15,400 nt of DNA from a bacterium (GTDB taxonomy: Bacteria > Bacillota_I > Bacilli_A > RF39 > UBA660), in NCBI GenBank assembly GCA_014846175.1, contig RKAV01000010.1:1-15400 (forward strand). The letters run 5' to 3'. The notes beneath the pieces were generated by a model. That model saw only the letters and a list, made by a program, of their open reading frames with translations, was not told the DNA's origin and did not search any database. This document shows, piece after piece, positions 1 to 6,975 of the stretch. The translations under genes and the position numbers were made by a program. Each line of letters begins with the position of its first letter. Position 1 is the first letter of the stretch.

Positions 1-575
1 TCATAATATATATTATATAAATTATTATCTAACACATCTTTTATTCTATTTTTATAATAGTTATATATTTTCATACTATCACTAGTATTAAAGCCTAACT
101 TAGTAAGTTTTAATATATCTTCATAACTGCCTTGATAATTTCTTAAAGAATCTTGTAAAGTATTAATTTGTTTTTTAGTAAGGTCTTTAATCTTTTCTAG
201 TTTCTTAGGATTATTTAAAATAACATCAAAAGTCTTTTCTTTAAATATATCTACTATTTTAGTAGCTGTCTTCCTACCTATGCCTTTAAATAAATCACTT
301 GCTAAAACATCTGTTATAGCATCTACTTCTTTAGGCATTATTCTATCAATAGAAGTAACTTCAAAACGTTGACCATATTTTATATGGTCAATTAAATTAC
401 CTTTCATAATATAGGTATCTACTTCATTTAAATCTGGTAATATACCTGTAAAGGTTATAGTTTTATTAACTAGTTCTTTATTATCAGATTCTTTTACTCT
501 TAGAAGTCCTACTGTATAACTATTTTGATCATTATGAAAAATTATTTTTACTAATTTACCTTTAATCTCTAACAT
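1..575 (-). CDS. recD2: RecD2-type ATP-dependent DNA helicase, N-terminal part (cut by the left window edge)
   Basis: The reading frame stays open from an ATG at 575 to the left edge, giving 191 residues of the N-terminus. They begin MLEIKGKLVKIIFHNDQNSY and match the OB-like N-terminal domain of RecD2/YrrC. The family pattern 'F.N..N.YTV....' is followed by 'ITFTGILPDLN', 'GNLIDHIKYGQRFEV' and then 'LFKGIGRKTATKIV', which corresponds to the helix-hairpin-helix start 'IKGIGP.TA..IV'. The SF1B helicase motor domains would lie beyond the edge. RecD2 is a 5'-3' helicase of RecBCD-independent DNA repair in Bacillota. The start overlaps the mtaB stop by one base (TAATG), and a GGAGGT ribosome binding site lies just upstream inside mtaB, so the two genes are translationally coupled. 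Family assignment is firm; the full length is unknown. Confidence 0.85.
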   Translation of the reverse strand, partial: MLEIKGKLVKIIFHNDQNSYTVGLLRVKESDNKELVNKTITFTGILPDLNEVDTYIMKGNLIDHIKYGQRFEVTSIDRIMPKEVDAITDVLASDLFKGIGRKTATKIVDIFKEKTFDVILNNPKKLEKIKDLTKKQINTLQDSLRNYQGSYEDILKLTKLGFNTSDSMKIYNYYKNRIKDVLDNNLYNIYY

Positions 576-1840
576 TATACCTCCATAGCAAAGCAATTTT
601 CTTTATCAATAGCAAATATCTTTGCCTTAACAAAAGTATTTTGTTTATGACTACCTTTTACTTTAACTGCTAAATAGTTATCTGTATGTCCAAAAGAAAT
701 ATCATCATTATCTTTTTCTATTAGAACTTCTACTTCTTTCCCAATAAACTTTGCTTGATATTCTTCTTTTAAAGAACTAGATACTTTTAAAAGTTGTCTT
801 GCTCTTTCTTTTTTTATATTTCCATCTACTTGTTCCATCGTAGCTGCTACAGTACCACTTCTAATTGAATATGGAAATACATGTATCTTTGCAAATTTAA
901 ATTTCTTAGCATTAGTAAGTGTTTCATTAAAATCATCATCTGTTTCATTAGGAAAACCAACTATTATATCAGTAGTAATAGAAACATCTTCTCTTATATT
1001 TCTTAATTTATTAATTTTATCTTCATAATAGGATAAATCATATTTTCTATTCATTAATTTTAATATTCTATCACTACCTGCTTGTAAAGGAATATGAAAA
1101 TGATTAACGATTTTTTTATTATTCTTTATTATTTCTAATACTTCATCTGTTAATTCCGTAACTTCTATACTAGATATTCTTAATCTTTTCAGTTTATCTA
1201 ATTTAACTAATTCTTTTAATAACGTAGCAAAGTTTGTATTAATATCTACACCATAATTACCTGTATGAATACCTGTTAATACTATTTCTTGATATCCTTT
1301 ATTAAGAAGTGTTTTTACTTCTTCTATTACTACAGGAAGTGGTTTAGAAGAGCATTTACCTCTAGCGTAAGGTATTATACAGTAACTACAAAAATTTTCA
1401 CAACCATCTTGTATTTTAACAAAAGCTCTTGTTCTTCCTTCAAAGTTTTCTAAATACATATTTTCAAAATTTGCTTTTTCTTCACTTTTAGCAACAATCT
1501 TGCTTTTATTAGTAAAAAATTCATCTAATAAACTAATTAGTTCACTTTTTCTTCTATTGCCAATTAAAATATCAATATCAAGATTATCATCTGTACTAGT
1601 TTCTACAAAACATCCCATTGCTACTATACAAGAATCAGGATTAATTTTCCTAAAACGATTAATCATCTTTCTACTCTTGGCATCTGCTTGATTAGTTACC
1701 GTACAGGTATTTATAATATAAACATCGCATAAATCAGTAAAAGAAGCTATTTGATAGCCACTTTTTTTTAATTCTTGTTCAATATATTCACTTTCATAGG
1801 TATTAACTTTACATCCTAGGGTACAAATACCAACCTTCAT
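575..1840 (-). CDS. mtaB: tRNA (N6-threonylcarbamoyladenosine(37)-C2) methylthiotransferase MtaB
   Basis: This is a radical-SAM methylthiotransferase that adds a methylthio group to t6A37 of tRNA, giving ms2t6A. The N-terminal UPF0004 domain carries its three cluster cysteines at C10 (CTLGCKVN), C46 (NTCTVT) and C77 (GCFVE). The radical-SAM CxxxCxxC motif is C147/C151/C154 (CENFCSYCIIPYARG). A TRAM RNA-binding domain occupies roughly the last 60 residues. The 421-aa length is normal for the family, and 'CTLGCKVN' separates MtaB from MiaB/RimO. I chose the ATG at 1840. The GTG at 1849 lies inside the sequence AAAGAAGTGAT, a near-perfect Shine-Dalgarno for that ATG, and it also overlaps the TGA of the upstream gene. 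It sits in an operon between the 217-aa unknown gene and recD2. Confidence 0.93.
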   Translation of the reverse strand: MKVGICTLGCKVNTYESEYIEQELKKSGYQIASFTDLCDVYIINTCTVTNQADAKSRKMINRFRKINPDSCIVAMGCFVETSTDDNLDIDILIGNRRKSELISLLDEFFTNKSKIVAKSEEKANFENMYLENFEGRTRAFVKIQDGCENFCSYCIIPYARGKCSSKPLPVVIEEVKTLLNKGYQEIVLTGIHTGNYGVDINTNFATLLKELVKLDKLKRLRISSIEVTELTDEVLEIIKNNKKIVNHFHIPLQAGSDRILKLMNRKYDLSYYEDKINKLRNIREDVSITTDIIVGFPNETDDDFNETLTNAKKFKFAKIHVFPYSIRSGTVAATMEQVDGNIKKERARQLLKVSSSLKEEYQAKFIGKEVEVLIEKDNDDISFGHTDNYLAVKVKGSHKQNTFVKAKIFAIDKENCFAMEV

Positions 1841-1845
1841 TTTTA

Positions 1846-2499
1846 TCACTTCTTTCGGTTTAAAGTATAATATAATTTTTTACAATCAGCACTTTTAGTT
1901 TTAGTTGTTGTTATTTTATCTGTTATATAGTCTTTAGTTAAATCACTTGCTGTCATCATCTCTACCTTAACAAATTTTTCTAATTGATTATCTCTTGTAT
2001 CTATTTTTTCTCCATCAATTCTACCTATTTGATAAGTATCTTTTAAAGTAGTAGAAGAAGCATAATAAGTACCATCACTATCATAGAATAAATAATTATT
2101 AAGCATATCAATACTTAAAGGTACTTCAAATGATAAACTTCCTCTTTCTTTCTCTAAAAACTCTAAAACAGCACTATCATAGGCATAACGATACCTTGCT
2201 ATTTCCATACTATTTGTTTTACTTTTAGAAATAATATAAAGTAATTGCTCAGCATCATCCATTCTTTGTTCCATCTCTTTTTTAGAAAAGGAAAGGAAAT
2301 CTTTAAATTCTAATATTTCATCTCTTGATGATATAATTTTTACATTATCTTCTCCTTCAACTAAAATAAAGTCATTTATTTTCTTCTCATTTAGTAATTC
2401 ATCAGTAACAAATTCTAATGAAAACATATCTCTTAAATATAAGACATCTTTTTTTTGTATATAAATTGCATCTTTTTTTAAATTATCTGTAATTTTCAT
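1846..2499 (-). CDS. Hypothetical protein of 217 aa, first gene of the mtaB-recD2 operon
   Basis: I do not recognise this family. The product has no signal peptide or membrane segment and is rich in acidic and basic residues, so it is probably cytoplasmic. Residues 80-125 look helical and charged (KEMEQRMDDAEQLLYIISK), and the second half has a more beta-like pattern (YYASSTTLKDTYQIGRIDG). The ATG at 2499 is preceded by a strong AGGAGGT ribosome binding site with seven-base spacing. The TGA stop overlaps the Shine-Dalgarno of mtaB, so the two are likely cotranscribed. An extended -10 promoter lies immediately upstream. The linkage suggests, but does not prove, a role near tRNA modification or DNA repair. 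It may be lineage specific. Confidence 0.75.
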   Translation of the reverse strand: MKITDNLKKDAIYIQKKDVLYLRDMFSLEFVTDELLNEKKINDFILVEGEDNVKIISSRDEILEFKDFLSFSKKEMEQRMDDAEQLLYIISKSKTNSMEIARYRYAYDSAVLEFLEKERGSLSFEVPLSIDMLNNYLFYDSDGTYYASSTTLKDTYQIGRIDGEKIDTRDNQLEKFVKVEMMTASDLTKDYITDKITTTKTKSADCKKLYYTLNRKK

Positions 2500-2523
2500 G
2501 CTCTACCTCCTAAAGTGATTATT

Positions 2524-2532
2524 AGTATAACA
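2524..2532 (-). promoter_or_regulatory. Extended -10 promoter for the 217-aa gene/mtaB/recD2 operon
   Basis: The minus strand reads TGTTATACT, an extended -10 element (TGnTATACT). It lies about 25 bases upstream of the ATG at 2499, and the ribosome binding site falls in between. At 17-bp spacing the -35 hexamer is poor, which is tolerated for extended -10 promoters. It lies in the gap after the prepilin peptidase stop codon. Confidence 0.55.
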
Positions 2533-2549
2533 TATTTCTTATTAAGTTA

Positions 2550-3320
2550 CTAGGTTAAATTAAGAATTAGATTAATAATATCGTTTTGTGTTACTTTACT
2601 AAATAAGATTATTAATAGTGCTATTAAAAGGAATGGTCCAAAAGGAATTACATGTTCTTTATTTTTTTTATAAAGGAATAAAGAGATAGGTAAAGCTATA
2701 AAACTTCCTAAGAATATATCAATTATACCTAATAGTGGTTTTAATACTAAACCAATTACAAATAATAGTTTTACATCTCCGCCTCCTAAACTTTCTTTTT
2801 TTAATAGGAAGTTACCAAATTTCATTAAAGAGTACATAATAAGAAATAAAAGTGCTCCACTACCTAACATTTCTAAACTTCCTATAATACCAAGTTTAAT
2901 TATATTTAATAGTATAAATATTATTGCAAAGAATATTAATACTTCATCAGGAATAATTAAATAAGTTAAATCAGTTACAAATATTATCATGGTAAGAGAT
3001 ATAGCTATTAGTGTTATTACTAAATCAATAGAAAAGGAAAAGGAATAATATGCTATCATAAATAAGAGTCCTGTAAACAGTTCTACAAAGAATAATAAAG
3101 GATTAATTTTACTTTTACAGTATCTACATTTTCCTTTTAGAGTGATATAAGATAGAAGAGGAATTAAGTCTTTAATAGCTAATTCATGTTTGCAAGCATC
3201 ACAATGACTTCTAGTAACTACAAAGTTTTCTCCTTTAACTAATCTTAGTCCTACAACACAAAAGAAAGAGCCCATTACTAGGCCCAAAATAAAGAAACTT
3301 ATTAAATATATTATTTCCAT
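2550..3320 (-). CDS. Prepilin peptidase (type 4 prepilin leader peptidase), ComC/PilD family
   Basis: This is a membrane aspartyl protease that removes the leader of type IV pilins and competence pseudopilins and usually N-methylates the new N-terminus. The 256-aa protein has a first membrane helix ending in GSFFCVVGLR, the family's G-S-F...R motif. Next comes a cytoplasmic loop with two CxxC pairs (C40/C43, C65/C68) and about seven further hydrophobic segments. The catalytic aspartates are D117 (FVTDLTYLIIPD) and D182 (GGGDVK). The asparagine usual in GSFxNV is cysteine here; Bacillus ComC also departs from that residue, so ComC-like is a reasonable subfamily call. The ATG lies eight bases downstream of the pilC-like stop, so both are in one operon. 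No pilin or ATPase gene is in the window. Confidence 0.93.
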   Translation of the reverse strand: MEIIYLISFFILGLVMGSFFCVVGLRLVKGENFVVTRSHCDACKHELAIKDLIPLLSYITLKGKCRYCKSKINPLLFFVELFTGLLFMIAYYSFSFSIDLVITLIAISLTMIIFVTDLTYLIIPDEVLIFFAIIFILLNIIKLGIIGSLEMLGSGALLFLIMYSLMKFGNFLLKKESLGGGDVKLLFVIGLVLKPLLGIIDIFLGSFIALPISLFLYKKNKEHVIPFGPFLLIALLIILFSKVTQNDIINLILNLT

Positions 3321-3328
3321 ACTATCAC

Positions 3329-4756
3329 CTACTGAATCTTTGAATATATATCAAACATTGGCATTACTACTGATAAAAGAATAACACCAACTATAAATGC
3401 TAAAACAGCAATCATTATTGGTTCTAGTAAACTTTGTAATTGTTTTACTAGATTTTTATGTAAAACTTGATAATAATTAGCAACTTTTTCCATCATTAAT
3501 CCTAACTGCCCTGTAGATTCACCTGTTACAATCATTTCATAAGCAGCAACTGGAAAAGCCCAATTACCTTTAAAGGAATCTGATATATTAGCACCTTTAT
3601 TTAGATTGATAATAGTTTTACCTATTAATTCTTTATATACTTCATTATTAGTAATCTTGGCAAGTATTTCCATACTATCTGTAATAAATACACCATGGTT
3701 TAATAGCGAAGCAAATGTTTTAGTAAAATTATATATTTCATTATAAATTATTATTTTATTCATAATAGGTATATGCATCATTACTATTTGAACATTCTTT
3801 CTAAAGGCTTTAACGTGTTTGTATAGTAAGATGAAAGTAGTAATTACTCCACCAATAATAAGTATTAACATAATATAGTGATGGGTTAAAAAATTACTAA
3901 TATTCATAATAGTTTGGGTAAGACCCGGAATAGATGCATCATTTGCACTATACATATCTACAAATTTAGGAACAATTGTAGTTAAAATAAATATTACAAC
4001 ACATATTGCTATTACTAATACTATAACGGGATAAGTCATCGCTGAAATCATTGTTTTTCTAGTTTCTTCCTTTGAAGTATAGTATTCTGCCATATCATCT
4101 AATACAGAAGTTAAATCACCTGTAAGTTCACTAGTTTTTACCATATTAATTAATAATTTAGGAAATTTATCTTGTTGTTTTTGCATAGCAGTAGATAAAT
4201 TTTCACCTTTTAATAGTTCATAAACCATCTTCTGATAAACTTTTCTATGTTCTGGTTTTTCTGCTTGTTTTTCAAGTATCCTAACAGAATCTATTAAAGA
4301 AATACCTGCTTTTATATAAGTAGATAACTGTGTAAGAGTAAATGACAAATCTGCTGCACCAAACTTACCTCCAATATTTATATCTACATCATAAGTTTTT
4401 CGAGCACTAATTTCAAGTATATCATATCCTTCATTTTGTAAAAATGCTTTTGCATCATCTAAACTACTACCTTCTATAGTACCAGAAAACACCTTACCAT
4501 TAACTCCTCTAGCTTTATATCTAAAAGAGAATAAAGGTTCATCTTTAATAGTAGAAGATGTTTCTTTCTCTTCTATTAATTTATTTACTGTTTCTTCTAT
4601 TTCTTTACTATCATCTTTTGTTTTTTTATTAAAATTGATTAATGAAAAAACAAAGGAAAAGCCTTTAAATGAATAAGAAAGAATCGTTTTTGGTAGTGAA
4701 AATATATAAGCAACAGCATGATAAATTAAAATAAATGGTTGCATAACTTTTTCCAT
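3329..4756 (-). CDS. Type II secretion/type IV pilus inner-membrane platform protein, PilC/ComGB family
   Basis: This polytopic platform protein sits in the cytoplasmic membrane and couples the assembly ATPase to pilin extraction. The usual PilC start appears at residues 78-118 (FRYKARGVNGKVFSGTIEG...). The first T2SSF domain follows at about 137-262 (LTQLSTYIKAGISLIDSV), with membrane segments near 242-264 and 293-313. A second T2SSF domain ends in a final membrane segment near 452-472. At 475 aa it is longer than a typical PilC of about 400 aa. Residues 1-75 form an extra N-terminal piece: two hydrophobic or amphipathic stretches, then a charged linker. The ATG at 4756 has an AGAAAGGGTG ribosome binding site and a strong promoter behind it. 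The prepilin peptidase follows after eight bases. Confidence 0.92.
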   Translation of the reverse strand: MEKVMQPFILIYHAVAYIFSLPKTILSYSFKGFSFVFSLINFNKKTKDDSKEIEETVNKLIEEKETSSTIKDEPLFSFRYKARGVNGKVFSGTIEGSSLDDAKAFLQNEGYDILEISARKTYDVDINIGGKFGAADLSFTLTQLSTYIKAGISLIDSVRILEKQAEKPEHRKVYQKMVYELLKGENLSTAMQKQQDKFPKLLINMVKTSELTGDLTSVLDDMAEYYTSKEETRKTMISAMTYPVIVLVIAICVVIFILTTIVPKFVDMYSANDASIPGLTQTIMNISNFLTHHYIMLILIIGGVITTFILLYKHVKAFRKNVQIVMMHIPIMNKIIIYNEIYNFTKTFASLLNHGVFITDSMEILAKITNNEVYKELIGKTIINLNKGANISDSFKGNWAFPVAAYEMIVTGESTGQLGLMMEKVANYYQVLHKNLVKQLQSLLEPIMIAVLAFIVGVILLSVVMPMFDIYSKIQ

Positions 4757-4782
4757 ACTAACACCCTTTCTACTCTATAATC

Positions 4783-4811
4783 ATTATAGCATTACTTGAT
4801 AAATGACACAA
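4783..4811 (-). promoter_or_regulatory. Sigma-A-type promoter of the pilC-like/prepilin peptidase operon
   Basis: The minus strand reads TTGTGT, a 17-base spacer, then TATAAT preceded by TGC, which gives a consensus -10 with an extended TG. The start codon at 4756 lies about 27 bases beyond, with the ribosome binding site between. It sits in the divergent gap with the rightward YqfQ-like gene. Confidence 0.75.
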
Positions 4812-4851
4812 GAAGAAAAGATTAACATATATTAAAATAAGGGTGATAAAA

Positions 4852-5106
4852 ATGTACAATCAGATTAATCCTTATCAGTTTAATGGAGGTATTAAAAAAA
4901 TTAATTGGAGCAATATTTTAAACAATACTCAAAAAACATTAAATGTTATTAATCAAGCTATTCCTATAATTTACCAAGTAAAACCCTTAGTTACTAATGC
5001 TAAAACTTTATTTAGAATTGCTGATATTGTAAATACTCCTGAACAAGTAGTAAGTGATCAAAATACAAAACCACAAGAAAAAAGTAATCTAAAGTTTTTC
5101 TTATAG
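4852..5106 (+). CDS. YqfQ/VrrA-like small protein
   Basis: This 84-aa protein has no membrane segment. Residues 20-62 have the pattern L..tQ....v.qaiPiiyQ.kPlv.nak.lf.i. It resembles the conserved C-terminal segment of YqfQ (VrrA) proteins of Bacilli, in which regularly placed prolines and glutamines separate short helices. The Gly/Pro-rich N-terminal repeat region of Bacillus YqfQ is missing, and a short lysine-rich tail follows instead. Function is unknown in the family. I placed the start at the ATG at 4852. The GTG at 4843 is part of AAGGGTGAT, the Shine-Dalgarno. It is one of only two rightward genes, and its last codons form one arm of a shared terminator with the convergent gene. Confidence 0.7.
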   Translation: MYNQINPYQFNGGIKKINWSNILNNTQKTLNVINQAIPIIYQVKPLVTNAKTLFRIADIVNTPEQVVSDQNTKPQEKSNLKFFL

Positions 5107-5115
5107 ATTACTTTT
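5080..5115. terminator. Bidirectional intrinsic terminator embedded in two convergent gene ends
   Basis: AAAAGTAATCTA at 5080-5091 pairs perfectly with TAGATTACTTTT at 5104-5115, a 12-bp stem with a 12-base loop. T-rich tails follow in both directions. The stem contains the stop codons of both the YqfQ-like gene (TAG, 5104-5106) and the minus-strand 118-aa gene (TAA, 5110-5108). Confidence 0.8.
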
Positions 5116-5464
5116 CTGTTTGATATTTTGGACAAACAAGATGAGAATGATATGTATATGTATCCGTACTAACTTTAACTACTTCTACATAACTTTTTAA
5201 ATAGTTACATTCTAATCCATTTTTATCCCTTATCTTTTCTAAGTATTTCTCATCTATTAAAGATGATATTACTACCCTTTTAGATTCTTTATTTTTAATT
5301 GGTAAGTAATAAGGATTATCTTTAAAATAATTAATAGTAGAAATACGCATCAATTTCTCTTGTTCTTTATAATATGCAAGACTCTTAGCATTATACTCTC
5401 TTATAATACTAACTAATAAGATACTACCTATTATTGCTAATATAATACTACTTTTCTTTAGCAT
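5108..5464 (-). CDS. Small membrane-anchored protein with an extracytoplasmic two-cysteine domain
   Basis: The 118-aa protein starts MLKKSS and has one hydrophobic segment (about residues 5-21), consistent with an N-terminal anchor or uncleaved signal. A soluble domain follows, with cysteines at C86 (GLECNY) and C111 (LVCPKY) that could form a disulfide outside the cell. From memory, the pattern 'YFKDNPYYLPIK...LIDEKYLEKI.DKNG.EC.Y..SYV.V......Y.YH..L.C..Y' resembles C-terminal domains of pilin-like proteins of low-GC gut Bacillota, but I cannot verify this here. It lacks a canonical GFTLIE prepilin cleavage site, so I do not call it a pilin. Its ATG overlaps the stop of the upstream transporter gene by one base (TAATG), so the two are cotranscribed. 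Confidence 0.7.
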   Translation of the reverse strand: MLKKSSIILAIIGSILLVSIIREYNAKSLAYYKEQEKLMRISTINYFKDNPYYLPIKNKESKRVVISSLIDEKYLEKIRDKNGLECNYLKSYVEVVKVSTDTYTYHSHLVCPKYQTEK

Positions 5465-6054
5465 TATTTTTTCTTAGGATTATATACTTTCTTTTTATCA
5501 AAGTAGATTAAGAAAATAGCAATAATAGTTTCTATAAGTATAGTTACAAAATAACTTTTCCAGAAACTTGAAAGAATTACTAATCTACTTGCAAAAAGCA
5601 TACTTACTAAAGTATCTGCTAACATAGCAACAACATAAGCACCTAAGTAAGGTATTTTTTCATCATTTGCATTGATAAGTAGATAATAATAAATTGATAA
5701 ATTAATCATCTGACTTACCATATAACCAAATAATTCACCAGTAAGAGGTACATAATCAATATCATGGTTAACTAATAAATTAGCAACTATAGCAAATAAT
5801 AAGAGTAAACAAGCTGAATAACTAATACCATTCATTGTTTCTTTATAACCATATTTCTTAGTAATAATATTAGCTACAAAATAACGAAATGGATAAGCAA
5901 AAATAGCTACAGTCAATGCTACTTTACCAACAGTAAAATCAAACTGACCTAATACCCATCCTAAGATAGTAATAGATGTTAAAAGTAGAATGTATACCCA
6001 AGAACCTACTTCTTCACGTTTGACAACTCTTTTTTTAGTCATGTTTTTTTTCAT
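5464..6054 (-). CDS. VUT family membrane protein, probable queuosine-precursor transporter (YhhQ-like)
   Basis: This 196-aa integral membrane protein has about six hydrophobic segments and a basic C-terminal tail (VYNPKKK). The segment YPFRYFVANIITKKYGYKE matches the family signature in which a helix ends before 'D/N..te.yG.k.a'. The segment YLGAYVVAMLADTLVSMLFA matches the family's 'S...aq..Dt..f...a' helix. YhhQ/VUT proteins import deazapurine precursors of queuosine; the exact substrate here is inferred. The ATG at 6054 has an AAAGGTGA ribosome binding site six bases upstream, which favours it over the ATG at 6042. It is the first gene of a two-gene operon. Confidence 0.7.
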   Translation of the reverse strand: MKKNMTKKRVVKREEVGSWVYILLLTSITILGWVLGQFDFTVGKVALTVAIFAYPFRYFVANIITKKYGYKETMNGISYSACLLLLFAIVANLLVNHDIDYVPLTGELFGYMVSQMINLSIYYYLLINANDEKIPYLGAYVVAMLADTLVSMLFASRLVILSSFWKSYFVTILIETIIAIFLIYFDKKKVYNPKKK

Positions 6055-6081
6055 TTCATCTCACCTTTCTATTCTATTACT

Positions 6082-6110
6082 ACTATAACACAAATAGATG
6101 CTAAACGCAA
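6082..6110 (-). promoter_or_regulatory. Sigma-A-type promoter for the VUT-family gene
   Basis: The minus strand reads TTGCGT, a 17-base spacer, then TATAGT preceded by TGT, an extended -10. It lies 28 bases before the ATG at 6054. The -35 sits in the T-rich tail of the upstream terminator. Confidence 0.65.
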
Positions 6111-6112
6111 AA

Positions 6113-6152
6113 TAAAATATAAAAGAAACATCGTTTATAGTTGATGTTTCTT
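6113..6152 (-). terminator. Intrinsic terminator closing the spoIIGA-sigE-small ORF operon
   Basis: AAGAAACATC (6123-6132) pairs perfectly with GATGTTTCTT (6143-6152) around a 10-base loop. On the minus strand the stem is followed by TTATATTTTATTTT, an interrupted but U-rich tail. Confidence 0.7.
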
Positions 6153-6163
6153 CTTACAAACTT

Positions 6164-6271
6164 CTAATTTCTTTTATTAAATTGATAAAGTTTTTGATAA
6201 GCAAAATGATCAAACTTAGCTAAAAATTCCCATTCTAAGTTCTTCTTAAAAAAATATTCTTTAACTGTCAC
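6164..6271 (-). CDS. Predicted 35-aa small protein directly downstream of sigE
   Basis: The short frame starts with GTG at 6271 and ends with TAG at 6164. It is preceded by TTAGGAGG with seven-base spacing, as good a ribosome binding site as any in the window, and this site overlaps the sigE stop codon. The product starts MTVKEYFFKKNLEWEFL. It is rich in Phe, Tyr, Trp and Lys, has no membrane segment, and probably forms one amphipathic helix. The frame ends just before the operon terminator, so the gene is the last of the spoIIGA-sigE transcript. I do not recognise it. Position suggests mother-cell or early sporulation expression. The alternative is a chance frame, but the Shine-Dalgarno and tight packing argue for translation. 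Confidence 0.55.
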   Translation of the reverse strand: MTVKEYFFKKNLEWEFLAKFDHFAYQKLYQFNKRN

Positions 6272-6282
6272 TTTTATTCCTC

Positions 6283-6975
6283 CTAACTGTAATGTACTAA
6301 ACTTCTTAAACGTTTAATAACTTTCTTTTCTATTCTTGATATATAAGACTGACTAATACCTAACATTTTAGCAACTTCTTTTTGTGTCTTCTCCTCCTGT
6401 CCTAATAACCCATATCTTAAAATCATAATATCTCTATCTCTTGGTTCTAATCTTAATACTTCATTAATCATAAGTTTTTTATCATCATCTGTTTCTACCC
6501 CTTTAGTAACAATATCTGCTTCTGTTCCTAATATATCTTCAAGTCTTAATTCATTACCATCTTGATCATAACTAAGTGAAGCATCTATTGATACTTCTGT
6601 TTTAAGTTTTTTTATTTTTCTAAGGTGCATAAGTATCTCATTATCAATACAACGTGAGGCATAAGTTGCAAGCTTTATATTCTTATCTCGATGAAAGGTA
6701 TTAATTCCTTTTATTAATCCTATTGTACCTATACTTACTAAATCTTCTAATTCAACTCCTGTATTTTCATATTTCTTAGCAAGAAAAACTACTAATCTTA
6801 GATTATGTTCTATTAATTTATCTTTAGCAAAACTATCTCCATCTTCACTTCTTACTAAATATCCTTCTTCCTCTTCCCTAGATAAAGGTGGAGGTAGAGC
6901 ATCACTACTTCCAATATAGTATAAGTAACTATGGTTAGTTAATATACTACCAATAAACAATAATAAGCTAATCAT
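6283..6975 (-). CDS. sigE: RNA polymerase sporulation sigma factor SigE (pro-sigma-E)
   Basis: This 230-aa sigma-70 family protein is the early mother-cell sporulation sigma factor. The segment YYIGSSDALPPPLS at residues 19-32 is the SigE processing and start region. Region 2 spans about 56-126 (NLRLVVFLAKKYENTG, GLIKGINTF, LATYASRCIDNEILMHLRK). Region 4 with its helix-turn-helix is at about 185-227 (EKTQKEVAKMLGISQSYISR). The pro-sequence (1 to about 20) is hydrophobic (MISLLLFIGSIL) with no Lys/Arg, unlike the cationic amphipathic leader of Bacillus pro-SigE. The ATG overlaps the end of spoIIGA by eight bases and has a perfect AAAGGAGG ribosome binding site. SpoIIGA upstream is the expected processing protease. 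Identity is firm from the near-collinear match to Bacillus SigE. Confidence 0.95.
   Translation of the reverse strand: MISLLLFIGSILTNHSYLYYIGSSDALPPPLSREEEEGYLVRSEDGDSFAKDKLIEHNLRLVVFLAKKYENTGVELEDLVSIGTIGLIKGINTFHRDKNIKLATYASRCIDNEILMHLRKIKKLKTEVSIDASLSYDQDGNELRLEDILGTEADIVTKGVETDDDKKLMINEVLRLEPRDRDIMILRYGLLGQEEKTQKEVAKMLGISQSYISRIEKKVIKRLRSLVHYS

Noticed and set aside
1..575. Left-edge gene as ruvA, because of its short OB-like plus helix-hairpin-helix N-terminus
   Set aside because: The sequence order and motifs (YTVGLLRV, DHIKYGQRFEV, LFKGIGRKTATKIV) fit RecD2 better, and the frame continues past the edge without the RuvA domain III pattern.
1841..1849. GTG start for mtaB at 1849
   Set aside because: The GTG is inside a near-consensus Shine-Dalgarno (AAAGAAGTGAT) for the ATG at 1840. 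The same logic rejects the GTG at 4843 for the YqfQ-like gene.
4796..4838. Sigma-A or sigma-E promoter for the rightward YqfQ-like gene
   Set aside because: Candidate hexamers (ATGACA with TATATT at 19 bp, or CATATATT alone) are too weak or wrongly spaced to call in this AT-rich gap.
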